The notes: a model not told the origin generated them from the letters alone. Positions 25,333 through 33,982 are shown, counted from the first letter of the stretch. The stretch: DNA of 64,000 nt from Candidatus Methanoperedens sp. (GCA_027460525.1 JAPZAS010000015.1:124001-188000), one strand, 5' to 3'. Program-made: numbers and translations.

Positions 25333-25641
25333 ATGCCGGCATCGGAAACCATAAGCGAAGAAATAGATATACTCGTAAAAAAGGGATATTATCCATCCAG
25401 ATCTGATTTATTAAAGGATGCCTTTCGAACACTGTTGAACACAAAAGCTGAGTTGAAAATCTCTTTAGCCATCGAACTCTACCTGAAAGAAAAAGTATCC
25501 CTTGCAAAAGCAGCAGAGCTTGCAGGCATGACCACAATAGAATTCAAGGAAGTTCTGGCAGGAAGGGGAATAATAAGGGAAACCGAAGGAAAATCTGTTA
25601 AAGAAATAGATAAAAAGTTAAAAAAACTGGGGATTGCGTGA
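25333..25641 (+). CDS. UPF0175-type antitoxin with N-terminal RHH-like segment
   Basis: A 102-residue protein. The N-terminus (ETISEEIDILVKKGYYPSRS, DLLKDAFRTLL) resembles a ribbon-helix-helix DNA-binding unit; the middle (IELYLKEKVSLAKAAELAGM, TTIEFKEVLAGRGI) is the UPF0175 helix-turn-helix motif. It overlaps the PIN gene by 4 nt. An imperfect palindrome TGTAACAGTGTGATACA at 25313-25329 just before the ATG may be its operator. Confidence 0.85.
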   Translation: MPASETISEEIDILVKKGYYPSRSDLLKDAFRTLLNTKAELKISLAIELYLKEKVSLAKAAELAGMTTIEFKEVLAGRGIIRETEGKSVKEIDKKLKKLGIA

Positions 25642-26123
25642 TATTCTTTGCCGACACCGATATTCTTAGCGCATTTGCAAAAGCTGGTGCAATAAAGTAC
25701 CTGAAACAACTATGTGCAGATTTGAAAATATCGCCTGCTATTTATGAAGAACTTGTGCGCGCAAAGCATGCTGGGTATTCTTTTGTATATGAGATTATTA
25801 CTAACGTTGAGATTATTCTTCTCACGGAAGAAGAATACAAAAGTTTCAAAAATCTTCTGGAAAGCAGGAAAGACCTGCATGAAGGCGAATGCCAGTTGAT
25901 TGTATTATGTACATCAAGAAATGGTATCCTGCTTACGAATGATAAAGCTGTAAAAAAATATTGCAACAAAAACAACATCGATTTTCTGGATTTGGAGGAA
26001 ATCCTCAGGGCTTTGAAATTGAGAAAAATCCTGAAACATGAGAAATTAAAAAAACTTATTGAAGATATTGAAAAGAAAGATTTGACAATAATAAAATCGA
26101 AGGAGGATATTCTTGGAGATTGA
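25638..26123 (+). CDS. PIN-domain toxin, DUF3368-like
   Basis: A 161-residue PIN nuclease partner of the UPF0175 antitoxin. Acidic residues appear at DTDIL (6 and 8), ISPAIYEELVR, LHEGECQLIVLC and LLTNDKAVKKYC. UPF0175 plus PIN/DUF3368 is a known pairing. The start is a GTG overlapping the antitoxin stop. The C-terminal 40 residues are lysine-rich and helical. Confidence 0.87.
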   Translation: MIFFADTDILSAFAKAGAIKYLKQLCADLKISPAIYEELVRAKHAGYSFVYEIITNVEIILLTEEEYKSFKNLLESRKDLHEGECQLIVLCTSRNGILLTNDKAVKKYCNKNNIDFLDLEEILRALKLRKILKHEKLKKLIEDIEKKDLTIIKSKEDILGD

Positions 26124-26173
26124 TGCTTCATTTCCCCTGAATAACTGATACTCACTTATTATTGAAACGTCCC

Positions 26174-26241
26174 CAAATCCATAAGCCCCTGCGCCGCACC
26201 CAAGCGCCTGTCCAGCAGCTTCCTCCGTCACAAAGAAGCGC
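26174..26241 (-). repeat. GC-rich TA-island repeat R4, recognisable as a vapC 3' end
   Basis: On the minus strand this reads FFVTEEAAGQALGCGAGAYG, aligning with DVLVTEDKKLLDRAIECSAG of the vapC at 24443. At DNA level the segment CAAGCGCCTGTCCAGCAGCT matches the vapC end with substitutions and short gaps. Its left flank and first half also align with R2, linking the whole repeat family to vapC tails. Confidence 0.6.
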
Positions 26242-26266
26242 ACCCACAGTCAGCCGCAAGAGCCCG

Positions 26267-26815
26267 TCACTTCTTGAGCTTCGCAAGATATTGCTTGCGA
26301 AACTTGGCTACCTTTGGCTCAATCACTATGCGGCAATACGGTTGGTCAGGATTGTGTTCAAAGTACTCCCGGTGATACTCCTCTGCAGGATAGAACGCCG
26401 TAAACTGCACAATCTCGGTTACAATCGGTAAATCCCAGAGCTTTGCCGCCTCAAGCTCAGTTATCACCTCTTGAGCAACTTTTTCCTGCTCAGGCGTGCG
26501 ATAGAATATCACCGAGCGATACTGCGTGCCCACATCAGCGCCCTGACTATTCAGCGTCGTTGGGTCGTGGATGGTGAAGAAGACCTCCAGAATCTCCCTG
26601 AACGAGATAATCACCGGGTCAAACGTTACCTGTATAATCTCGGCATGACCAGTAGTACCTGTGCAGACCTCGCGATAGGATGGGTTGGGCACACTGCCGC
26701 CTGAGTAGCCTGACTCCACTTTCTCCACACCGCGCAGTTCATTGAAGATGGCTTCCAGGCACCAGAAGCACCCTCCGCCCAGGGTTGCGGTTTCGGTTAC
26801 GTTGTGTTGAGGCAT
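26267..26815 (-). CDS. msrA: peptide methionine sulfoxide reductase
   Basis: Repairs methionine-S-sulfoxide in oxidised proteins. The 182-residue protein has the catalytic GCFWC (Cys16), the YSGG motif, GHAEIIQVTFDP and GTQYRSVIF, and the C-terminal PEEYHREYFEHNP. Typical length. The left border of the TA island lies only 26 nt beyond its stop. Confidence 0.97.
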   Translation of the reverse strand: MPQHNVTETATLGGGCFWCLEAIFNELRGVEKVESGYSGGSVPNPSYREVCTGTTGHAEIIQVTFDPVIISFREILEVFFTIHDPTTLNSQGADVGTQYRSVIFYRTPEQEKVAQEVITELEAAKLWDLPIVTEIVQFTAFYPAEEYHREYFEHNPDQPYCRIVIEPKVAKFRKQYLAKLKK

Positions 26816-26848
26816 AGATGATGACTCCTATTTACTTGGTCTCTGATA

Positions 26849-27535
26849 TTAATAAAGTTCGACAGACTGCCCCGAGCGATATTTCCCAGGATGAATACAG
26901 ATATCTGCAATCTTTTCCGCAACGTCCTCTGGTTTGAGGTCTGCCTCTTCATACGGGAACAGCCGCTTGAACATCCCTGTATCCACGCTTGCTGGACACA
27001 AGGCAACTATTTTAATGTTCTTGACCTCGGCTGCGGCAGCTTCCGTAAGACCGATGACAGCAAATTTTGATGCGCAGTAGGCGCTCAAGGTAGGAATTCC
27101 TGTTTTTCCGGCGCCTGAGGAGATATTTATTATTAAACCGCCGTGCTTTTCCATTTCAGGAATGATATTTTTCATATAAAGGAAGACACCTTTGACATTT
27201 ACATCCATTACTTCCTCGAATTCTTCCACCTCAGTTTCCCATAGATATTTCCTTAACCCGACCCCTGCGTTATTTATCAGCACATCTACTTTCCCGAATT
27301 TCTTGATTGCTTTATTGATAACTTTTTTTACATCCTCTTCTCGCGTAACGTCGCCTCTAATAAAAATCGCCTTCCCTCCCGTATCATTTATTTCTTTGCT
27401 GACTTTTTCTATATCCTCTTCTGTCCTTCCAGTTACAACCATGTTTGCTCCCTCTCTCCCCAGCCTTTTCGCAATGTATTCCCCGATTCCTCTTCCGCTT
27501 CCTGTGACGATGATGGTCTTATTTTCAAGTTTCAT
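26849..27535 (-). CDS. short-chain dehydrogenase/reductase
   Basis: A 228-residue classical SDR. It has the NAD(P)-binding TGSGRGIG motif, NNAG, the catalytic Ser in INISSGAGKTG and Tyr-x3-Lys in SAYCASKFA. Substrate unknown. It is 24 nt downstream of the aldehyde dehydrogenase gene, so the two probably act on linked alcohol, aldehyde and acid conversions. Confidence 0.93.
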   Translation of the reverse strand: MKLENKTIIVTGSGRGIGEYIAKRLGREGANMVVTGRTEEDIEKVSKEINDTGGKAIFIRGDVTREEDVKKVINKAIKKFGKVDVLINNAGVGLRKYLWETEVEEFEEVMDVNVKGVFLYMKNIIPEMEKHGGLIINISSGAGKTGIPTLSAYCASKFAVIGLTEAAAAEVKNIKIVALCPASVDTGMFKRLFPYEEADLKPEDVAEKIADICIHPGKYRSGQSVELY

Positions 27536-27559
27536 TCCAATTCCTCGCTTGTTAGCACC

Positions 27560-28981
27560 TTATTCCAGGTTGAAGCTCACCATCTTGATGTTTGTCATCT
27601 CTTCAACAGCAAACCTCACGCCTTCCCTTCCTATGCCGCTCTCCTTGACGCCTCCGTAAGGCATATGTTCAGCCCTGAAAGTGGGAATCTCGTTAATCAT
27701 AACCCCGCCGACGTTGAGTTTCTTTATTGCCTTAAAAGCATTGGCAACATTCTGGGTGTAAACCCCTGCCTGCAGACCAAAGATGCTGTTGTTCACCATT
27801 TCTATTGCCTCTTCAAATTCTTCAAATTCAATAACAGAGACCACGGGTGCAAATGCCTCAAGACACATTATCTTCATATCAGGTTTAAGGTTTGCCAGAA
27901 CCGTGGGCTCAAGGATTCTTCCGTTCCTCCTTCCGCCTGTTAGAATGTTCGCACCATCTCTCTGTGCTTCCTGTATCCATGCCAGCGCCCGCCGGGCAGC
28001 CTCCTCGCTTATCATTGGACCGATGTCTGTCTTTTCTGAAAGTGGGTCTCCGATTCTAAGTTCTTCCACCTTCGGTATAAACTCAGCCAGAAACTTCTCA
28101 TAAATGTTCCTGTGGACATAGAGGCGCTGTATCGAGATGCACACCTGCCCTGAGAAGCTGAAGGCACCTGTAATGCACCTTGGCACTGCCGTCTCAAGGT
28201 CGGCGGATTCATCAATAATCGTGGCTGAGTTGGAGCCAAGCTCAAGCGTTACATTTGCCATGCCTGCGAGCTGCTTGATGCGCCGGCCTACGTCGGGACT
28301 GCCTGTAAAAGTCACCATGTTAACTTCACCTGAAACAAGTGCCTCTCCAACCGTTGACCCCTTTCCTGTTACGATGTTTAAAAGACCCGCAGGTACCCCG
28401 GCTTCTGTCATAGTTCTGCACAGTTTGAGTGCTGAAAGCGGAGCTGCGCTTGCAGGTTTAAGAACCACCGCATTCCCTGCGGCAATAGCCGGAGCAACCT
28501 TATGGGCCACCAGGTTCAAGGGGAAATTAAAAGGCGTTAACGCTGCAACCACGCCAACCGGCTCGCGGATGTAAAACCCGAAGTGCCTCTCTGAACCTGG
28601 AGCTGCATCCATGGGAATAGTTTCTCCTGCAATACGTTTTGCCTCTTCGGCGGCAAACCTGAAGGTTAAAACCGCTCTCTCCACCTCTTTTCTGGAAGCC
28701 TTGATGGGTTTTCCGCTCTCCAGTGAAATGGTCCTGACAAAATCTTCCTTATCCCCGGCGATTAACCTGGAGGTGTTTTCCAGAATCTCCGAGCGCCTGT
28801 ACGCCGGCAATTCCCGGTTGGTGTCAAAAGCCCGCCTCGCTTCGGCAACAGCGCTCTTCACATCCTCAGGTGAAGCCTCAGGCACCCTTGCAAGAACATC
28901 GTTTGTATAAGGATTCCTGACCTCAAAATAATTCTCACCCTGTACCCACCTTCCGCCAATCAACATTTTACACTCTTCCAT
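27560..28981 (-). CDS. NAD(P)-dependent aldehyde dehydrogenase
   Basis: A 473-residue ALDH superfamily enzyme. Visible motifs are FNFPLNLVAHKVAPAIAAGN, the general base Glu in LELGSNSATI, the nucleophile Cys in FSGQVCIS and PTVL near the end. Among archaeal members it resembles lactaldehyde dehydrogenase/non-phosphorylating GAPDH types; a role as CofA in coenzyme F420 side-chain synthesis is possible but not shown. First gene of an operon with the SDR. Confidence 0.92.
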   Translation of the reverse strand: MEECKMLIGGRWVQGENYFEVRNPYTNDVLARVPEASPEDVKSAVAEARRAFDTNRELPAYRRSEILENTSRLIAGDKEDFVRTISLESGKPIKASRKEVERAVLTFRFAAEEAKRIAGETIPMDAAPGSERHFGFYIREPVGVVAALTPFNFPLNLVAHKVAPAIAAGNAVVLKPASAAPLSALKLCRTMTEAGVPAGLLNIVTGKGSTVGEALVSGEVNMVTFTGSPDVGRRIKQLAGMANVTLELGSNSATIIDESADLETAVPRCITGAFSFSGQVCISIQRLYVHRNIYEKFLAEFIPKVEELRIGDPLSEKTDIGPMISEEAARRALAWIQEAQRDGANILTGGRRNGRILEPTVLANLKPDMKIMCLEAFAPVVSVIEFEEFEEAIEMVNNSIFGLQAGVYTQNVANAFKAIKKLNVGGVMINEIPTFRAEHMPYGGVKESGIGREGVRFAVEEMTNIKMVSFNLE

Positions 28982-29041
28982 AGCTATAACATATGGATTC
29001 AGGTTACTTTTAATTTGCGGAAGGATAATTACAATAATAGA

Positions 29042-29764
29042 ATGACCGAACTCTATAGGGACTCTGGATTGGAAATATACGAAAGGTCACACTACTCACA
29101 TAGGGAGCATATCACCGAGGTGGAAGAGATACTGGCATGGTACAGGCGCAGGAATACAAGGGTGCTGGATATTGGATGCAGCGGGGGACTGCATGCCCTT
29201 GAGCTGGCAAACAGGGGTTTTTCTGTAACCGGACTGGATATCGAGCCCTCGGCAATCCAGCTTGCACAAAAAAGGGCTCGCAGCGGAAATAAAGACGCAA
29301 AATTCCATGTTCTGGACATCGAGAAAGATGAGCTTCCATGCGCTGAGAAATTTGATTTCATTTACAGCATAGGGAATGTGCTTTCCCATGTAAGAAAAGA
29401 GCTTATGCCTGAGGTTTTACAAAAAATATGCGGATGCCTCGATGAAAAAGGCATCTTGCTGTTCGATGTCCTTATAAACTCAAAACCTTTTCAGGAGGAA
29501 ATCTATCCCGGGGAGAACGAACTTCAAATAATCTGGAAAAGGAAGATAGATGAAAAAACAGGAAGGATGAGCATGGATGGGATTTTCCTGGATACCGGTT
29601 TTATCCAGCATTTCGATGTATGGGGATATACAGTTGATGAAATAACTGGAATGTTAAACTCCCTGGGATTCGGGAAAGTCCAATCCTCTCCCAGACTTGA
29701 TTTTATTGGAAAAAACAACACCAAAAACCCTATAAGCCTTTACTTCCGTGCTGAACTTACATGA
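29042..29764 (+). CDS. class I SAM-dependent methyltransferase
   Basis: A roughly 240-residue methyltransferase. The SAM-binding motif I VLDIGCSGGLHALELA, the acidic end of strand 2 (VTGLDIEPS) and the FDFIYSIGNVLSH strand 4 region are clear. Substrate unknown. An upstream TTG at 29015 would add nine residues; the ATG 29042 looks better. The stop overlaps the cupin gene start by 4 nt. Confidence 0.88.
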   Translation: MTELYRDSGLEIYERSHYSHREHITEVEEILAWYRRRNTRVLDIGCSGGLHALELANRGFSVTGLDIEPSAIQLAQKRARSGNKDAKFHVLDIEKDELPCAEKFDFIYSIGNVLSHVRKELMPEVLQKICGCLDEKGILLFDVLINSKPFQEEIYPGENELQIIWKRKIDEKTGRMSMDGIFLDTGFIQHFDVWGYTVDEITGMLNSLGFGKVQSSPRLDFIGKNNTKNPISLYFRAELT

Positions 29765-30084
29765 AATTATTCAATATCAGGGAACTTTATAAGGAAAAAT
29801 ATAAGGAATACATAGTTGGCTCGGAAGAGATTAAAAAACATAGCGTGTATCTCGTGTATGGCGAGGCTTCATGCGGCGAGAAAAGGGAAATGATACCAGC
29901 CGGTCATGACGAAATATTATTCTTACTATCCGGCGAGGCAAATCTTGAGAATAAAGACATAAAAATATCATTGGAAAAAGAGCAGGCGGTCTATATGAGC
30001 CCTGATGAAGCCTTCACGTTCACTGCACTTTCCGACTGCAGATATATTGTCGCAGGGACGCATACTGCGCCGCACGGGCATTAG
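29761..30084 (+). CDS. small cupin-like protein
   Basis: A 107-residue single-domain protein with cupin-like strands (EMIPAGHDEILFLLSGEANL, ENKDIKISLEKEQAVYMSP) and a C-terminal GTHTAPHGH. It keeps only part of the usual metal-binding His/Glu set, so ligand binding is uncertain. Translationally coupled to the methyltransferase and convergent with the M24 gene, overlapping it by 4 nt. Confidence 0.75.
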   Translation: MKLFNIRELYKEKYKEYIVGSEEIKKHSVYLVYGEASCGEKREMIPAGHDEILFLLSGEANLENKDIKISLEKEQAVYMSPDEAFTFTALSDCRYIVAGTHTAPHGH

Positions 30085-30827
30085 CCTGCATCAAGAATCC
30101 GCGTTTCTTTCCCGATGTACACAAGGGTTTCGAATTTACTAGCCCGCTCTTTGTACAAGAGGTATGGCTCGATGACCCAGAGCCCGCTCATCGTCGTATT
30201 ATTGCTTGATGTCAGGAAAGGTCCGCTTGCCTTAAAGAGCAGATAATTAAGCCCTGCTTCCGGAAATCTCTGCCAAAGCGGCGGCATCCTGCACAGGCGG
30301 TGTCCCATGGAAACAAGCGGCGGGAAGACAAGCGTATATTCAGGGTTTTTCTGTATAAGCTCCTTAGCCCAGAAAAACACATCTGCCACGACCATTCCCT
30401 CACTTACATGCCCGGCAATCCTGTGCGAAACATCATGCGCAAAGGCTGCCAGTGCCTCAAGCTCAGGGTTGCTGCCCATTACATGGCTGGTAGTATAATC
30501 TGCAGGATAGCCGTTGTACACAGGGGCAATATCTATCAAGACGAGGTCATTCTCCTGCAGGATGCGCATTCCTTTGGTCAGGTAGCTCGATGCAAGGGCA
30601 AATGCGCTTCTCAACTTGGTACTCCCCTCGCCCACACCGATTATCGGCATGTGCCAGTGCTGCTTCACATCATTGGTATGGAAAACTTCGGAGACGACTT
30701 CCTCTACCTCCTTTTCCGTCATGCCTGCTTTAATATTGCTCACAATCTCGTTACAAATCCCCTTCGCAAAGTTTCGTGCCGCAAGGTACCCTTCGAGGTC
30801 TTCATCCGATAGCTTATTTTGACTCAT
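30081..30827 (-). CDS. M24 (Xaa-Pro/methionine aminopeptidase fold) family protein
   Basis: A 248-residue pita-bread-fold protein. Candidate metal ligands are Asp residues in LVLIDIAPVYNGYPADYTT, His in SMGHRLCR, Glu in GLWVIEPYL and Glu in SKFETLVYIG. It is smaller than full Xaa-Pro peptidases because the N-terminal creatinase domain is absent. I choose the ATG at 30827, which has GGAAGGGG 7 nt upstream, over an ATG at 30893 that runs through the ribosome site. Peptidase activity is likely but not certain. Confidence 0.83.
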   Translation of the reverse strand: MSQNKLSDEDLEGYLAARNFAKGICNEIVSNIKAGMTEKEVEEVVSEVFHTNDVKQHWHMPIIGVGEGSTKLRSAFALASSYLTKGMRILQENDLVLIDIAPVYNGYPADYTTSHVMGSNPELEALAAFAHDVSHRIAGHVSEGMVVADVFFWAKELIQKNPEYTLVFPPLVSMGHRLCRMPPLWQRFPEAGLNYLLFKASGPFLTSSNNTTMSGLWVIEPYLLYKERASKFETLVYIGKETRILDAG

Positions 30828-30864
30828 GGATTTCCCCTTCCTTTTTCTGGGACAAAAATGTCCC

Positions 30865-31026
30865 TTAAGCTTTCCTGAGAGGCACAAGCTCAAGGTTAAA
30901 AACCTCCTGCATTTCCTTCAAGTCGGCGATCCTCCGCACAGGGCATCGTGTTTGAATCCTTTCCTGAGCAAGCCTTCTCACCAGATGGCTCCCCACAAAT
31001 CCTGTTCCTCCCGTGACAAGAATCAT
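30865..31026 (-). pseudogene. truncated NAD-dependent epimerase/dehydratase
   Basis: A 53-codon open frame from the ATG at 31026 encodes only the first Rossmann unit of an extended SDR: MILVTGGTGFVGSHLVRRLA, then VRRIADLKEMQEVFNLELVP, then stop. Full members exceed 280 residues, so the rest has been lost. It lies directly upstream of the M24 gene, which may use its promoter. Confidence 0.75.
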
Positions 31027-31246
31027 GTTCCCACTTCGCATGGCAGCCCGTGAATAATTTATCCCTAGGATAAAATCGAAGCCTGCTAGATTTAATTTGG
31101 TTTATTACGATAAAAGGCTATTGTGTACTTTTCTATATTTTTCCGTATTCCGTATTAGCAGGGAGCGCAAAGAATTTATAGCCTGAGTACCTACTTCCCC
31201 CAAGGGAGGTATTTGTATCTCAATATCTACTAAATTAAGGGAGCAG

Positions 31247-32383
31247 ATGGCTGCTTCATCCTCGGTCACCAGGATGTTTGAGGAAAGGGCTGGAGATAAG
31301 GAAATTTACGATTTTACTCTGGGAAACCCGCAGATAGAGACGCCTGCAAAGTTTACTGAAGAGTTGAAGCGCATTGTAAATAATCCTTTTCCGGGTATGC
31401 ATCGTTACACACCCATTGCAGGCTATACCAAGACAAGAGAAGCAATAGCTAAGACAATATCAAAGGAACATGGATTATCTTTCAGTGCACAGCATGTAAT
31501 AATGACGGCTGGCTGTGCCGGTGCATTAAATATTGCTTTAAAAGCGCTCCTGGACCCTGGCGAGGAGGTTATTATTCTGGCGCCCAGTTATGTGGAGTAT
31601 CCCTATTATATAGATAACCACGGTGGAGTTTGCCGGATAGCGCAAACGAACCCGGATTTCACAATAAACATTGATAATTTAGATTCTCAGATAAACTCCA
31701 GTACCAAAGCGATCATCCTGAACTCACCCAACAACCCGACCGGGGAGATCTATTCTGAGAAAACTCTGGAATCTGTTGCAAAACTCCTATATGAGAAGAG
31801 CCAGGAGTTTGGACAAGATATTTTTTTGATCTTTGACGAGGCATACCGGGATATAGTTTATGACGGCATCAAGCTTCCTGATGTTTTCAAGATTTATTCA
31901 AATACCATTGTTGCAGCCGCTTATTCCAAACCATTATCGATTCCAGGGGATAGGATAGGATATGCAGCAGTCAATCCTGAAATGGAGGAAGCCCGGGATA
32001 TTATGGAGGCAATGACTTTTGCAAATCGCATCCTTGGATTCATTAATGCCCCTGCCCTTATGCAGCAGGTAATTACCAATCTGCAGGGAGTCCATGTCGA
32101 TATCGCAGAGTACCAGGAAAGAAGGGACTTTTTCTGTGATGCTTTAGATGATTTCGGTTACTCATTTATACGTCCCAAAGGCACGTATTACATTTTCCCG
32201 GAGAGTCCTGTGGATGATGTCGTGTTTGCCAGAGAACTTTCCAGGGAAGGAATCTTTGTATTTCCAGGAACGGTATTTGGAAGAAGCGGATACTTCAGAA
32301 TAGCCTTCTGTGTAAAGAAGGAAACCATAGAAAAATCTCTGGATGGGTTCAGGAAGATACTTCTTAAATACGAGAATGTTTAA
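31247..32383 (+). CDS. class I/II pyridoxal-phosphate aminotransferase
   Basis: A fold-type I aminotransferase of the aspartate aminotransferase group. Motifs: YTPIAGYTKTREAIA, NSPNNPTGEIYS, IFDEAYRDIVYD and the PLP-lysine region AAYSKPLSIPGDRIGY. In Methanosarcinales an aspartate aminotransferase also converts cysteate to sulfopyruvate for coenzyme M, so a link to 40223-42657 is possible. Coding sense continues upstream of the ATG (ISISTKLREQ), 6 nt after a strong GGGAGG at 31204, so the real start may be a non-ATG codon (ATT/ATC/ATA) around 31211-31223. Confidence 0.93.
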   Translation: MAASSSVTRMFEERAGDKEIYDFTLGNPQIETPAKFTEELKRIVNNPFPGMHRYTPIAGYTKTREAIAKTISKEHGLSFSAQHVIMTAGCAGALNIALKALLDPGEEVIILAPSYVEYPYYIDNHGGVCRIAQTNPDFTINIDNLDSQINSSTKAIILNSPNNPTGEIYSEKTLESVAKLLYEKSQEFGQDIFLIFDEAYRDIVYDGIKLPDVFKIYSNTIVAAAYSKPLSIPGDRIGYAAVNPEMEEARDIMEAMTFANRILGFINAPALMQQVITNLQGVHVDIAEYQERRDFFCDALDDFGYSFIRPKGTYYIFPESPVDDVVFARELSREGIFVFPGTVFGRSGYFRIAFCVKKETIEKSLDGFRKILLKYENV

Positions 32384-32404
32384 TATGCCTTCCTTTAAAC
32401 AAAA

Positions 32405-33403
32405 ATGAGTGAAGAAAAAGTCATTATATACATTAAAAAATGCCTTGATGAAGGGCGGATGTCTGAAGCTGTAGAAGCTGCTAAAGTCACGGGGGTGGCA
32501 CTTTCAAAAGAGGAACTCAAAGCTTACATTTACAGATACCTTGAAAAAGGATGGATGTCCAAAGCCCAGGCGGGTTCCAAAGCTTCCGGAATAGAGCTTC
32601 CAGAAGAAGTTCTTACCGCATATGTTAATAAATATCTTGAAGAAAGGCGAATCTACTCTGCCATTGAGGCTTCTAAAATAATCGGGATGCCGCTTCCAAA
32701 GGACAAAATCGTCATAATCGGCAGGGACTGTCTGCTGAAAGGGAAACTCGCACAGGGCATGGAAGCCTACAAGCTTGCCGGAGAAAAACCGCCAGAGGGA
32801 GAACTGATTATCTGCGGCAGCCTGTGTTTTAAGGAAGGGCAGCTCTATCAGGGCTTGGAAGCATACAGAATAGCTAATAAGACCCCGCCAGAGGAAGAAC
32901 TGGTTATCTGCGGTAAGAGGTGTTTCGATGAGGGACAGACGTCTCCTGGCCTGGAAGCCTACAGGATAGCCAATAAGACCCCGACCAGGGAGATGCTGCG
33001 TGCATGCGGTGAGAAGTGCCTGATTGAAAAACGCCATGACGATGCGAGAGCGGCTTTCGTGGCAGCGCAGAAGATAGAGGAAAAAATAGAAGCAATACCA
33101 ATAGAGGTCAGGGAAATATCTCTTCAGGAGCTTGGCAACCAGAAGGAAATCCAGGAAGCTTGGAAATGTTTTGGGCCAAGAGCCTGCCAGGACTGCGAAA
33201 ACGAGGAAGCATTCAAAGAAAGGTACTTTATCCTGTCAAGATGCCCGGAAACCAGCGAGGAGGAAGAGTGGCTTGATAGGCTCATGGAAAAGCAATATGG
33301 AGTAGAGCACTATGCTGTGGGAGTGTTGGGGGATAACAGAGGATTCGTTGATTCAGCGGTATGCAGGAAATGCGGATCCCAGAACGTGTTCTTTGATTTA
33401 TAG
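32405..33403 (+). CDS. helical-repeat protein with C-terminal Cys motif
   Basis: A 332-residue protein built of about six degenerate 33-35-residue helical repeats (for example CLDEGRMSEAVEAAKVTGVA, CFKEGQLYQGLEAYRIANKT), similar in plan to TPR/Sel1 or PPR-like solenoids. The C-terminal third is different and contains CFGPRACQDCENEE and CRKCGSQNVFFDL, which could bind zinc. Function unknown; probable protein-binding scaffold. It follows the aminotransferase gene by 21 nt. Confidence 0.7.
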   Translation: MSEEKVIIYIKKCLDEGRMSEAVEAAKVTGVALSKEELKAYIYRYLEKGWMSKAQAGSKASGIELPEEVLTAYVNKYLEERRIYSAIEASKIIGMPLPKDKIVIIGRDCLLKGKLAQGMEAYKLAGEKPPEGELIICGSLCFKEGQLYQGLEAYRIANKTPPEEELVICGKRCFDEGQTSPGLEAYRIANKTPTREMLRACGEKCLIEKRHDDARAAFVAAQKIEEKIEAIPIEVREISLQELGNQKEIQEAWKCFGPRACQDCENEEAFKERYFILSRCPETSEEEEWLDRLMEKQYGVEHYAVGVLGDNRGFVDSAVCRKCGSQNVFFDL

Positions 33404-33406
33404 GAC

Positions 33407-33982
33407 TTATATAATTACCACACAGTACATCTCCGACCCGGCATGCGGGGGCTTTTCGGCAGTACCTGTTGCTATCCGCTCCTCTGGATAACCAAGCTTC
33501 TCACACACAAAAATCCGCCTTGACAGACCCAGGGCTTTTAGAAGACCTGCAATCTCCTCTATTCCGAAGGACGAGTCAGGAAGAAGAAAAATATCTCTCC
33601 CATTTCTTAATTCCGTTATAAGCCTCGTCTTTACAGTGCCTGTATCACGCGCATGGGCTGTGATTACAGAAAGCTTCTCAATATCCAGACATAATCTTGC
33701 GCAGGCAAGCTGCAGCGAAGAAATCCCGGGGATGATTTCATCACCTTCTTTCGCGTATTTCCCAAGACCGGAGAGCATCGGGTCTCCTGTCGAAAGCACA
33801 ACTGCATTTTCAGGAAGTGAACGAAGGGTGTAATCCGTAATTTCGTGCGCCTCGCATCTGATATGTTCTTTTGCCAGTGCTATCGCCCTTTTTGAGCCGA
33901 ATATTATCCCTGCATTCCGAATGGCAAATATTGCTTCCTGTGTCAGGAGATCGGGAGCTGCACCAACGCCAACTATTTTCAC
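33407..33982 (-). CDS. cbiE: cobalt-precorrin-7 (C5)-methyltransferase
   Basis: SAM-dependent methylation at C5 in the anaerobic corrin pathway. The 191-residue protein has the tetrapyrrole methylase signatures: KIVGVGAAPDLLTQEA at the N-terminus, VVLSTGDPMLSGLGKY and IIPGISSLQLACARL. The decarboxylating CbiT partner is separate and not in the window. It lies 6 nt downstream of cbiD. Confidence 0.93.
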   Translation of the reverse strand: MKIVGVGAAPDLLTQEAIFAIRNAGIIFGSKRAIALAKEHIRCEAHEITDYTLRSLPENAVVLSTGDPMLSGLGKYAKEGDEIIPGISSLQLACARLCLDIEKLSVITAHARDTGTVKTRLITELRNGRDIFLLPDSSFGIEEIAGLLKALGLSRRIFVCEKLGYPEERIATGTAEKPPHAGSEMYCVVII

